DNA of 64,000 nucleotides. It comes from Bacteriovoracaceae bacterium UBA6261. Lineage in GTDB: Bacteria > Bdellovibrionota > Bacteriovoracia > Bacteriovoracales > Bacteriovoracaceae. Made by a program: the position numbers and the translations under genes. The notes beneath the pieces were generated by a model that was not told where the DNA came from, ran no database searches, and saw nothing but the letters and a program-made list of their open reading frames with translations. Numbering within the stretch: position 1 is the stretch's first letter; each line of letters starts with the position of its first letter. The DNA lies in NCBI GenBank assembly GCA_002440825.1, contig DJVH01000072.1:45218-109217 (forward strand), in the 5' to 3' direction. This document shows positions 53,341 to 61,986 of this stretch, piece by piece.

Positions 53341-54427
53341 GATTATATTGATAAATTTTAATTGTGTACATCTGAACCAGTTCCTGTTCGACCAGATTCC
53401 GGTGTTTATCGGTGATCTCAGTAAACCCGGACAGATCGCAGTCCGGAATTCTTAAATAATAACGGTTGACTACGATGGCACCGGGATTGAGCCCTGGCCG
53501 GATCATCTGCATAAAATTCTTTTCCAGATCGTCTTTAAAATACGATGGCACATCACTAAGAGACAAAAAATCGTATTTTTTATCACCTTTTTGCAGATGC
53601 TGGACCAAATCTTCATTCAGGTAATGAACGGCGCCCTGATAGTCTTTAATCGCTTTATGGGCCTCAATCCGGGCCTCAATGGGAACGCCTGGAAGTGTCT
53701 GGATTTTTCCGTAGAAGCAAAGCTGAACAAAGAAACTGTTTTGAGCAAGGGATTGGGTAAATAGTCGTTCAAAGGCCTTTAAATAAAATTCAAAATGTCC
53801 TTCGGGAATATTCTTTTCAATGAAATGCCCTTTATACAAAAGAGCATTAAACATGGTTTTATTTCCAACCAGAAAAAGAATCGCTTTCCAGCGGTTTATG
53901 GGAAATTCATTCAGGTAATAATTTTTCTGAGCATTCAGATCATCAAAGCGCAGAATCCGGTCAAAGTCTTTTCCCAGAAGTGTACGGGTGATTTTCGCAA
54001 GAACCTGAAACGTTCTCTCCCACTTTCCAGTGTACAGAACAGAGACAAATTGATTCTCTTCAAAGATTTGCTGAAAATAGCCGCGTACATCCTGATCGAG
54101 ATTTAATTTTTCAAAAATTTTCTTTCTCGAATCGCGAAAATTGTCATCATCAGAAGGAAAGTAGCCCCAAAAAGTTAAAAACTCTTCGTAACTCAACTCT
54201 TTATAGGTACTCAAGCGAAGCTTGGCCAAAAGAAGCTGTTCATGGGAGAGATCAGAGAGCGCAAGATATTCAACACCGGGACCGGCGAGCGGCAGTGATC
54301 GTCCGCCTGATCCACAGACGGCAAAAACAGATTTCGAATGATACTCGCGCACAAGTTTATACTCGAGAGTTGTATCTTCATTCCCAAGAGTGTAGTTGAG
54401 ACCTTTAAAATATTTTTTTTCGCTCAT
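53333..54427 (-). CDS. DUF3419 / BtaA-like aminocarboxypropyl transferase family protein
   Basis: This 364-residue protein has a SAM-binding Rossmann region starting FAVCGSGGRSLPLAGPGV (about 35-52) and LALSDLSHEQLLLAKLRL. That matches DUF3419 proteins such as BtaA. BtaA moves the 3-amino-3-carboxypropyl group of SAM to diacylglycerol, the first step of betaine-lipid (DGTS) synthesis. The second half carries conserved basic and aromatic stretches but no membrane helix. No BtaB-type N-methyltransferase is in the operon, although two methyltransferases lie within 5 kb. It is the last gene of the operon, with ATGA coupling to the reductase. Confidence 0.75.
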   Translation of the reverse strand: MSEKKYFKGLNYTLGNEDTTLEYKLVREYHSKSVFAVCGSGGRSLPLAGPGVEYLALSDLSHEQLLLAKLRLSTYKELSYEEFLTFWGYFPSDDDNFRDSRKKIFEKLNLDQDVRGYFQQIFEENQFVSVLYTGKWERTFQVLAKITRTLLGKDFDRILRFDDLNAQKNYYLNEFPINRWKAILFLVGNKTMFNALLYKGHFIEKNIPEGHFEFYLKAFERLFTQSLAQNSFFVQLCFYGKIQTLPGVPIEARIEAHKAIKDYQGAVHYLNEDLVQHLQKGDKKYDFLSLSDVPSYFKDDLEKNFMQMIRPGLNPGAIVVNRYYLRIPDCDLSGFTEITDKHRNLVEQELVQMYTIKIYQYNPV

Positions 54428-56472
54428 GCCAAATCCTTTAATTTCTGAAGTGCATGTTCACGACAAAGATTGAACTCTTCATCTGTGATAAATCCGTTGT
54501 GTCCCATAATTTGAGACAGGCGCACGCCGTGTTCATTGGCCAGTTTGTCGATCTCAATGACTTTTTCGTAATCAATATTTCTGGACAACGTAAAGGACTC
54601 ATACTTTCCTTCCATCGCAAGCAGTGCCGTTTCGGCAAGACAGGCATAAACGATATTGCCTTCGAGTCCAATATCGATATTGATGTTCACATTCTCTCCC
54701 GGCAATTGAACTTCGCCGCTGGCAATAACAAGAACATCAGGTCTCTTAATCGCATCTTCTTCACTTATATCAAACGGTCGTGAGACATCACAAATCACAC
54801 AGCCTGGTTTAACTTTCATGATATCAAGAACAGTTTTTCCCTGTCCTGATGTCGTCGTAATAATCAGATCAGATTCGTGTGAATGAGCATCAGATTCAGT
54901 TGAAATGGTAATACGTGCATTCGGATTAATTTTTAAAATATCTTCTTTAAGTTCCATCAATTTGTAGGCCCGGGGAGCAACTAGAATCAAATGATCCCAG
55001 CTGAGAGAAAGCACTTTTGCAGAGACGGCACCAATACTTCCCGTCGCTCCCACAACCATGACAGTTCCCAGAAATTTATTATTCTCTTTTTTAACGAGAC
55101 CCATTTTTTCTACGGCGAGTTTAGCGGCCCAAAGTGTTGAGGCCGATGAGAGAGAATTTCCTGTTGTGACAGGGATAGGACTCAAGCGATCAATAGTTAC
55201 ACCGGCATCGCCCACGATTTTCGTGTAAGCTCCAAGGCCCATTATTTTTGAACCGGATTCCTGCGCCTGTTCGCACAATTTTAATATTTTTTTATAAATG
55301 ACATCCGGCTCTTTCTCCATGAGTTTTTTTGGCGTTTCAGTAACAGCATAAATCAACCCTTCAACGGCCTTGCCGTTCTTTTCGCTGACGATGCCATCGA
55401 TTTTGCCATAATAAAAACCGGGAGAATAAGAAAGAAGTTCTTCAATCCCTTTCTCAAAAGGTTTGGTGTATTCTTTACTGATAAGCTTCAGACCCGGAAG
55501 TTTGAACAAATAGCGGGAACTGAGAGGGTGAATGACGAAAGAAAATTTAACAACACCTTCGTATTCGCTGTTTATCTTTTTTATTTCCGGATGAAGATTC
55601 AGGTCATGCACCATCTGAATAACATCATCATCTTTAACCGGAACACCCTGCCCTTTTTTAAGCTGAATAATTCCTTCGAGAATGGAGTAATTAATTTTCG
55701 AATGTTCTGTGAGTTGAGGAAGACAAACAAGGGCCTCAGTTAATCCCGCTTGTTTTAATTTTTCCTCAAACAGAGGCGTCAGAATATCAATGATCAGCGT
55801 CTTTCCTTTCAAATGGGACAAATTTAAAAAATTGATATTCGCTTCGTTTCCGACAAGCACTTCGCATGAAAGAAATTCATCAAGTGCTCTGTTCATTTTT
55901 CTGTTTTCTTCTTTGAATGAAGGCACATGGCTTTTTTTGATTTTCATTCTGCGAAGAACAGGGGCCAGGGTCTTCATGTATTTTTCCAGCGCCTTGCTCC
56001 CGTGAAGAGTAAAAGGGAGTTTCGTCAGAAAATATGGATCCGCCATCACCAGATCATTGCCAAGATCCTCAAGCACTTCAACGAAAGGCTTTTGTAAGGC
56101 CGCTGAATAAAAACCGATTTTTTTCTTCGAAAGAAAAGTTTTGTTTTTCAGATAAAAACGTCTAAGGGCATACGGAACATAGACATCTTTAATGATTTGT
56201 CCGTCGACTATAGGTGTTTCTTTTGCAGCTGTTCTAATTTTGTGAACATCAGGATGGAGAAAAAATCCTTTTTTGAATTTCACTTTCTGAGGAAGACCTG
56301 AAATGCAGATCACGTCGCACAGGCCATCATATTTTTTTATGAGATCTTCAGTCAAATCAAGATCGAAATTGGTGGAGTACTGAGTGATGCGATAAGTTTC
56401 GCCATAGAACTCAACTTCCTCATCAAAATTGTAGGCAACCTGTGCGAAGGCCAGTGAAAGAATATGCTTCAT
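54424..56472 (-). CDS. acyl-ACP/acyl-CoA reductase-like protein with long N-terminal extension
   Basis: This is a 682-residue protein. The C-terminal about 340 residues follow cyanobacterial long-chain acyl-ACP reductase: GSKIMGLGAYTKIVG, PVTTGNS, the NAD(P)-binding VVGATGSIGAVSAKVLS, and YACLAETALLAMEGKYESF. The cysteine of that last motif (about C611) is the thioester-forming residue in AAR. It would reduce an acyl thioester to a fatty aldehyde. The first about 330 residues have no match I recognise and double the usual length (about 340 aa). It lies 21 bp after the SDR gene and overlaps DUF3419. Confidence 0.78.
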   Translation of the reverse strand: MKHILSLAFAQVAYNFDEEVEFYGETYRITQYSTNFDLDLTEDLIKKYDGLCDVICISGLPQKVKFKKGFFLHPDVHKIRTAAKETPIVDGQIIKDVYVPYALRRFYLKNKTFLSKKKIGFYSAALQKPFVEVLEDLGNDLVMADPYFLTKLPFTLHGSKALEKYMKTLAPVLRRMKIKKSHVPSFKEENRKMNRALDEFLSCEVLVGNEANINFLNLSHLKGKTLIIDILTPLFEEKLKQAGLTEALVCLPQLTEHSKINYSILEGIIQLKKGQGVPVKDDDVIQMVHDLNLHPEIKKINSEYEGVVKFSFVIHPLSSRYLFKLPGLKLISKEYTKPFEKGIEELLSYSPGFYYGKIDGIVSEKNGKAVEGLIYAVTETPKKLMEKEPDVIYKKILKLCEQAQESGSKIMGLGAYTKIVGDAGVTIDRLSPIPVTTGNSLSSASTLWAAKLAVEKMGLVKKENNKFLGTVMVVGATGSIGAVSAKVLSLSWDHLILVAPRAYKLMELKEDILKINPNARITISTESDAHSHESDLIITTTSGQGKTVLDIMKVKPGCVICDVSRPFDISEEDAIKRPDVLVIASGEVQLPGENVNINIDIGLEGNIVYACLAETALLAMEGKYESFTLSRNIDYEKVIEIDKLANEHGVRLSQIMGHNGFITDEEFNLCREHALQKLKDLA

Positions 56473-56493
56473 AAATCCTTTGCGTGAAGAAGG

Positions 56494-57489
56494 TTACTCT
56501 AAATAAGAGAAAAGCTTTTCTCGATATTCGCTGTAACGACTTTCTTCAATTTCCGGTAACTCTTTATTAGTACGTGTCTTATCGTAAGAGAGTTTGGAAA
56601 ACATGAATGCAACCAGTTCAGTCGGAATTCCGATCAGCTTCAGGATGCCGTTGTGGAGAGGATTTTTTGGAACCGGGAGGTAGTCAACTTTCAGACCAAG
56701 AGCACGGTTGATGTCGCTAAGAAATTCACGAACAGAAGGAACTTCGGAGCTGATCAAGTGATAAGTTTTTATTTGTCCGTCAAACTGATCGCGCTTAACT
56801 AATAAGGCAATAAACCGAGCGCAATGATCAACAGGAATGATAGGAAGCTTTGTATTGGGATTATACGGCAGAGGCAAGTAAGGTAGACTGCGAATCAAGA
56901 GTGAATGCTTTTTTAATGCATCCATAAAATAATAAGGTCCATCGCCTTTAGGCATAGCTCCTGTCGCTGAATCCCCTACGATAATTCCCGGACGGATTAT
57001 TCTCACCGGAATTTCCATTTCAGATTCACGAATCATTTTTTCAGCAAGAAATTTCGTCTGAGAATAAAAATCCGAAAAAGATTTTCTATTGGGTAAAAAG
57101 TCTTCTTCCAGATAAAAAGATTGTTCATCTCCAACAGCAATCGTTGAAATATAATAAAAGGCCTTCAGTCGTTTGCATTTTTTGGCAAGGCCCAGCATGT
57201 TTTGAGTGGCAAAAACATTCTGCAAAAAAGCCTTATCATAACTGCATTTTATGTCATACAAAGCAGCAGCATGAATAATGAGATCAACATCCAGAAGGGA
57301 TTCAGGTAAAGATTGGACAAACTGAGGATCGGTCAGATCTGCTCTGACAAATTCCACATTGTTCAGGTCAGAAAAGGTCTTGGGTTGATTTCTCCCAAGA
57401 AGAAAAATGTGATCGGCAAAGCCCGCGAGCTCTCTGATGAGATAATTTCCTAAAAATCCTGTTCCGCCTGTTACAAGGAGTTTCATCAT
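56494..57489 (-). CDS. extended SDR / NAD-dependent epimerase-dehydratase family oxidoreductase
   Basis: This 331-residue Rossmann enzyme has the cofactor motif TGGTGFLGNYL (about 7-17). The active-site serine lies in YYISTIAVGD and the YxxxK pair in YSQTK (about 140). It falls near 3-beta-hydroxysteroid/thioester-reductase-type SDRs rather than sugar epimerases, so a lipid-like aldehyde, ketone or alcohol is a possible substrate. Its start overlaps the stop of the DAG-kinase gene by one base (TAATG). Confidence 0.88.
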   Translation of the reverse strand: MMKLLVTGGTGFLGNYLIRELAGFADHIFLLGRNQPKTFSDLNNVEFVRADLTDPQFVQSLPESLLDVDLIIHAAALYDIKCSYDKAFLQNVFATQNMLGLAKKCKRLKAFYYISTIAVGDEQSFYLEEDFLPNRKSFSDFYSQTKFLAEKMIRESEMEIPVRIIRPGIIVGDSATGAMPKGDGPYYFMDALKKHSLLIRSLPYLPLPYNPNTKLPIIPVDHCARFIALLVKRDQFDGQIKTYHLISSEVPSVREFLSDINRALGLKVDYLPVPKNPLHNGILKLIGIPTELVAFMFSKLSYDKTRTNKELPEIEESRYSEYREKLFSYLE

Positions 57490-58451
57490 TACATCAAACT
57501 GACTTGAGTGCAGAAGTTAACGAGATCCGCCTGATCTTTAGGCGAATAAACAGAAAGATAGGAAGGGTGACATTTGATATTCCAGTAATGGTTTTCAGCG
57601 AAGACTTCACCGTCGCCAAAAAAAGAAAGCCCATCGCCATCGTTCATCAATTCAATTCTTGCTGATGCTGTTTCAAAACTAAGAAGGTTTTTATCTTCAA
57701 CCGGATAATTGCCTTGAAGAATTTTTAAAATACAAGAAATCAACTCTAGACGGTTTTGGTGTTTAAATATGGTGATATTAACTTTGCCGTCCTGATGATT
57801 TGTGTTGGGAGCGACAATAAAATCCCCGCCTAAAGCTGGTTGATTGTTGATCATAATCAGCGGTGACACTATCGTCTCATTTAATTCCTCTGAAGAAATT
57901 TTGAATGTGTAGCTTTTAATTTCACGCTCAAGAAGTTTTTTCGCAAGAAAAAGAGAATAAATGCTTTTTCCCGAAAGCTTCATTAAACTTTTAAATTGAG
58001 GAAAGGACTTTCTCAATTCATTGATTTCCATTGCCACATCAGCAGCAAATCCAAGTCCGCCATTGGTTGCCATATAAGAGCCGTTAATGCTGACAAGATC
58101 AATTTTCTTTTTTACATTTTGACGAATGGTTTGAGTTACTTTTTTAATGTTTGCGCTTGAACCGAGGACGCGGGCAAAATCATTGGCCGTACCTCCTGGT
58201 AAAACAAGCAGACTGACATCTGTTCCTGCGAGTCTTTGAATGATTGTATTAACAGTACCGTCGCCGCCCACAGACATAACAGCATCAACCTTTTTTTCAA
58301 TATCGGCATCGAGCTTTTCGTAAAGCTCATCCAGACTGCCTGGACTCATAAACTCAACCTGGCTTCTGAATAAGGCCTTGCTGATTTGTCCTTGCCAGTC
58401 ATTGCTGCCATTGCTGGCCCGTTGATTAAGATATACTGATATGTTTTGCAT
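57489..58451 (-). CDS. diacylglycerol/lipid kinase family protein (YegS-like)
   Basis: This 320-residue protein has the DAGK catalytic motif SVGGDGTVNTII (about 60-71) and PGGTANDFARVLG (about 84-96). The C-terminal beta-sandwich (about 130-320) contains NGGLGFAADVA and FFGDGEVF. It should phosphorylate diacylglycerol, a related lipid or a long-chain base at the membrane. The operon position, next to a BtaA-like protein that uses diacylglycerol, suggests control of that pool or of an atypical lipid alcohol. It is separated from the upstream GNAT-like gene by 80 bp. Confidence 0.9.
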   Translation of the reverse strand: MQNISVYLNQRASNGSNDWQGQISKALFRSQVEFMSPGSLDELYEKLDADIEKKVDAVMSVGGDGTVNTIIQRLAGTDVSLLVLPGGTANDFARVLGSSANIKKVTQTIRQNVKKKIDLVSINGSYMATNGGLGFAADVAMEINELRKSFPQFKSLMKLSGKSIYSLFLAKKLLEREIKSYTFKISSEELNETIVSPLIMINNQPALGGDFIVAPNTNHQDGKVNITIFKHQNRLELISCILKILQGNYPVEDKNLLSFETASARIELMNDGDGLSFFGDGEVFAENHYWNIKCHPSYLSVYSPKDQADLVNFCTQVSLM

Positions 58452-58531
58452 GAGACTATTCTAACAAGAATAGCGCTCACGGGGTGCCAAGTGTATTTTT
58501 TACAGAGACAACGGCCGAGGCCGGATGAATT

Positions 58532-59566
58532 TTAGTCATCGCCCTTTATGTTTAGCTCAAGGATTTCATATAAATGCGTCCAGAGAAGATGCATCTTTTT
58601 TCCATAGGACTCACTCTGCGCCCCTTCTTTCACCATGGCGGCCACCATTTTATGAATACCTAGACCGGCCATTTTATTGAAACTCAGATACATCCCCCCG
58701 TTGGAAATTCCGGTTCCTCTGTGGCCCTTATCAATCCCGATGGTCTTGACGACGACGTAACCATTTTCAATAAAATTGACAAAAAATCCAATGCGCTCTC
58801 CTGACGGTGAGACAATGAAAAAAGAATGGGAGTAATCATCTTTCTTTGCCTGAGCGGCATACAAAGTTTTGAATGTAGCAAAGTCTATCGGAGTGGCGAG
58901 ATAATTATCCTTGAAAATGGATACTGAAAGGCGATGCAAATCCATCATGTCTTTCTCATTTAATTCACGCTCTAAAAATTCAAATTTATATCCCAATGAA
59001 AGTGCTCGTTCATATTCGCTTTTTGATAATTGGATGATGTTATTGAGTTGATCGTAGCCTTTTGATGAAAATAATTGGTTTGTCCTGAACCCAGCTTTTT
59101 TTAAAAGCTCACAATAAATAAGAGGACGATCAGGTTCGAAGCTGAACGTTTCACCTCCATCCCGATAACTGAACAGTCTGTAGGGAAGCCATGTAGAAAA
59201 ATTCACCGGACCAATAATGCTTGTCGCCTTCTCTTTTATTCCCCACTCAGTCAGAATTTTTTTAAATTCTTCAATGATCTTTTCTGCGTTGGAATTTTTA
59301 AAATCAAAATCAAACAATCCAAAATACAAAATACCGGTATGAGGTGTCTGGCATATCATGGAACGCAATACAGTTTTTCCATTATCTTTCAACAAAAAGA
59401 AATCGTGCTTCAGAGGATGAAGTTTAAAATACATGGCCTCCAGTTCAAAAGGAAGAACTTTAACAGTGAGGTCTCCCTGGAACACCTCCCGTGGAAATTG
59501 AATGAAATCTTTTATGAATTCATTTTTCTCTTTGGACTCTGAATAAAACTCACAATGTAATTGCAT
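58532..59566 (-). CDS. GNAT-like acyltransferase family protein
   Basis: This is a 344-residue protein without membrane helices. The C-terminal third carries a GNAT-like acyl-CoA binding segment (VVKTIGIDKGHRGTGISNGGM, an R-G-x-G-x-G/S variant at about 283-303), preceded by a SGERIGFFVNF beta strand. The N-terminal half may be a second, degenerate GNAT domain (SIIGPVNFSTWLPYRLF). It could N- or O-acylate a pathway intermediate. It overlaps the UbiA gene by 17 bp. AGGA lies 7 bp before the start. The fold call is moderate; the substrate is unknown. Confidence 0.7.
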   Translation of the reverse strand: MQLHCEFYSESKEKNEFIKDFIQFPREVFQGDLTVKVLPFELEAMYFKLHPLKHDFFLLKDNGKTVLRSMICQTPHTGILYFGLFDFDFKNSNAEKIIEEFKKILTEWGIKEKATSIIGPVNFSTWLPYRLFSYRDGGETFSFEPDRPLIYCELLKKAGFRTNQLFSSKGYDQLNNIIQLSKSEYERALSLGYKFEFLERELNEKDMMDLHRLSVSIFKDNYLATPIDFATFKTLYAAQAKKDDYSHSFFIVSPSGERIGFFVNFIENGYVVVKTIGIDKGHRGTGISNGGMYLSFNKMAGLGIHKMVAAMVKEGAQSESYGKKMHLLWTHLYEILELNIKGDD

Positions 59567-60413
59567 AAAAAATTCCTGAATATAAAAAGACCAGAAGATT
59601 CAGCGTGGCCATCAGTTCAACGGCCTTGAATTTAAGTTTGTCCTGGCTTAAGGCCATCACAGAAAGAATCAGCAGGATTGGAGTTGTAAAGAAAATGTAC
59701 TGTTTTTCGTTTTCGCCAAAAAGAAAACGAATGGAAAAGAGATGAAGCAAAATAAGTGTACCTGTAATCCGAAGAACTCCCATCAGGCCATAAACATAGC
59801 GATAGGTTTTTAAAACAGGGTGGGACTCTGGATCAAGTTTGCGGCAGACTTCGTAACAAAAGAAAGCAAACAAGACAGAGAATGAATAAACCCAATCAAG
59901 TTTTGTAAAATGATAAGTGCCATCGACTCTGTAAGTTGAAATACAAAACAAACAAAGAGAAACCAGGATTAATTGATGGGTAAAAGCATAGAGAACAGGT
60001 TTTTTATTCAACCATTCGCCTACATAAAATTCTTTATACATCAGCCATAAATGAATAACGACCAACCCATAGATAAAGGCTGAACACTTCATTCCTGAAA
60101 GAAAAAGAAATAGATTGAAGGCCAGCATGAGTCCCACGCCAATACCTATCGCTTTGTTGAATTCGGGCAAAGGGATGAGACCTCGAGGCAAAGGTCTTTC
60201 AGGATGGGCCAGAATATCTTTTTCATAATCTTTGTATTCATCCATCATTCTTAAGACGATAAAAAAGAGAAAAAATCCGACAAAGGAAATAACCGGAGAA
60301 TGAGCTTTCACGGCCGGGGCAAGAAAATATCCGGAGACCACCGGCCCGGCAGTTATTAAAAGATAACTTGCCAGCGGTGTCCGCTCTTTAAAAAACTGAA
60401 TCCATTTTTCCAT
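59550..60413 (-). CDS. UbiA family prenyltransferase-like membrane protein
   Basis: This 287-residue polytopic protein has about eight helices. The Asp-rich motif DEYKDYEKD (about 53-61) followed by HPERPLPRG matches the first NDxxDxxxD-type site of UbiA prenyltransferases. A second acidic motif is weaker (EVCRKLDPESH, about 188-198). It would transfer an isoprenoid chain to an aromatic, glycerol or other acceptor; ether-lipid-like products are one possibility. It lies 12 bp after the AMP-ligase gene with AAGGAAG as ribosome-binding site. Confidence 0.87.
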   Translation of the reverse strand: MEKWIQFFKERTPLASYLLITAGPVVSGYFLAPAVKAHSPVISFVGFFLFFIVLRMMDEYKDYEKDILAHPERPLPRGLIPLPEFNKAIGIGVGLMLAFNLFLFLSGMKCSAFIYGLVVIHLWLMYKEFYVGEWLNKKPVLYAFTHQLILVSLCLFCISTYRVDGTYHFTKLDWVYSFSVLFAFFCYEVCRKLDPESHPVLKTYRYVYGLMGVLRITGTLILLHLFSIRFLFGENEKQYIFFTTPILLILSVMALSQDKLKFKAVELMATLNLLVFLYSGIFYAITL

Positions 60414-60425
60414 AAAAGGCTTCCT

Positions 60426-61826
60426 TTATTTAATTTTCTTCAAAGTTGCTTTGCGATCAATGCGCGCACGGTGGCGATTGTCGCGTTTAATTTTAGTTTC
60501 AAAAATATTTTCAATTTCTGGAATGGCCGTCTTTATTTCACTCGCACGGGATTGGATGTCCTCACCTACAAGTAGTAGTCTGTTTTCAGAACGATGAAGA
60601 AAAGCGCGGTCGTGGTTTAGAAGTTGATAGAGTTTTTGTTCGAGTAAAAAATCGCTGGCCTGAAGCTGGGATCGCCCCATGTACCACCAGTCTTTTTCTG
60701 AATCAATTTCTATTCTGTCCCCCATAAAATGCCAGATACGGCCTTCGGCGTCCTTCTTCTTATTGAGTTCATTTTCTCTTTGATTATTGAGATAAAAAGG
60801 ACAAACGTGAGGCCCGGTGACCCAAATTCCGTCTTTCTTATTTTCGAACTGTATTTCAGAAATAGGCTTACCTAAAAAGAGAGAATGAAAAAATTGTCTT
60901 TCTTCCGACTTCTGGACAGAAATTCGAGCATCCACTGTACAGACCGGCTCCACTTCACTTGATCCATAGACATGAACAAAATGCGTTTCAGGATAATGAC
61001 TGAATAAATCCTTAAAGAGATGAGTCGGAGTCAAAGCTCCGCCAATATGAATATCTCTCAGATGCGGCAATGGTTTTTGCTTCAGCAACATGGCCGCGAA
61101 GGCGGGCCCTGCCGTCATTGTTTCAATTTTATATTTTACAGCGGCCTCTTCCAGCAAACGGAAGTTTTTGGAACTCCATTGCGAAGGAAAAAAAACTGTC
61201 GATTTCCCCTGGGCCAGATTGAGCAGAGTCCAGTTGGCAAAAATACAAAGATCACTTCCTTCAAACTTATCTGTCTCAAGAGATTTTTTGAGAACGTTGA
61301 ATTGCTGGACGAGATATCCTTGTTCACGAACAACGCCTTTAGGAGTTCCGCTAGTTCCGGAAGTAAAAGTGATAATCCCTGGGGTTTTAGGATCCACTGA
61401 CACAATTTTTAATCCATCGCTTTTTTCTTTCAGCAACTGTGCCGGTCTCACCCACTCTGAAATATCCCGGATTTCTTTAACTCTCAGGCCCCAGAAAGTT
61501 CCCAGAACTCCGGTGACAAAAATTTTGGGTTTTACCAATCGAATCACTTCAGCAATCTTCGCAATGGGCATCCAGGGTTCAACCAAAACAATTGAACCTC
61601 CCAGGCCTAAAACGGCAATCACCAGAGCGTATAAATCAACAGAAGGCTCAGTGGCCACCAGGACGGCATCGCCAGTTTGAAATTTTCTTTTTAAGAGCGA
61701 AGCCTGCACGCGGCTGACTCTTTCTCTCAATTCAGAAAAAGTGCAAGCTCGACCGTTTAATGGAGCAAAGGCCATTTCTTCTCTTTTTTCCTGAGAACGG
61801 ATGGCAAAAAATTCAATACAGTTCAT
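60426..61826 (-). CDS. AMP-dependent synthetase/ligase (acyl-activating enzyme family)
   Basis: This is a 466-residue enzyme. The ATP-binding loop is TFTSGTSGTPKGVV (about 151-164), followed by YGSSEVEPVC (about 288) and a GDRIEIDSEKDWWYMGR hinge region (about 370-386). The C-terminal small domain is short and the usual catalytic lysine region is diverged (RIDRKATLKKIK end). It should adenylate a carboxylic acid, giving an acyl-AMP or thioester for the acyl reductase downstream. It shares a loose LVEPWMP-type segment with beta-lactone synthetases (OleC), but no OleA thiolase is here. First gene of the seven-gene operon; its ribosome-binding site is weak. Confidence 0.88.
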   Translation of the reverse strand: MNCIEFFAIRSQEKREEMAFAPLNGRACTFSELRERVSRVQASLLKRKFQTGDAVLVATEPSVDLYALVIAVLGLGGSIVLVEPWMPIAKIAEVIRLVKPKIFVTGVLGTFWGLRVKEIRDISEWVRPAQLLKEKSDGLKIVSVDPKTPGIITFTSGTSGTPKGVVREQGYLVQQFNVLKKSLETDKFEGSDLCIFANWTLLNLAQGKSTVFFPSQWSSKNFRLLEEAAVKYKIETMTAGPAFAAMLLKQKPLPHLRDIHIGGALTPTHLFKDLFSHYPETHFVHVYGSSEVEPVCTVDARISVQKSEERQFFHSLFLGKPISEIQFENKKDGIWVTGPHVCPFYLNNQRENELNKKKDAEGRIWHFMGDRIEIDSEKDWWYMGRSQLQASDFLLEQKLYQLLNHDRAFLHRSENRLLLVGEDIQSRASEIKTAIPEIENIFETKIKRDNRHRARIDRKATLKKIK

Positions 61827-61879
61827 AATTTTATTTATCGCCTGAATTTAAAAAAAACGTGAATTTACTTTTATTCCGA

Positions 61880-61897
61880 CACGAACGCTCGGTCGTG
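61880..61897. promoter_or_regulatory. TetR-type operator-like palindrome between the lipid operon and the PEP-synthase-like gene
   Basis: The 18-bp element CACGAACGCTCGGTCGTG has arms CACGA-CG and CG-TCGTG, with a single mismatched pair plus a central CT. It is G+C-rich in an A/T-rich spacer. It lies 53 bp before the AMP-ligase start and 89 bp before the divergent gene, so one regulator could control both. No tetR gene is adjacent within the window. Confidence 0.55.
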
Positions 61898-61986
61898 AAA
61901 GGCACCTTTTAAATTCTTAACACTTGTCTCTTTTTACCGATAGGTTGTTATTCATAAACACTAAGGCCTAATTAAGGATTGATGAC

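Noticed and set aside
60426..61826. Olefin/beta-lactone (Ole) pathway based on the AMP-ligase and SDR
   Set aside because: No OleA thiolase is present, the hydrolase is in another operon, and the sequence resemblance to OleC is only loose.
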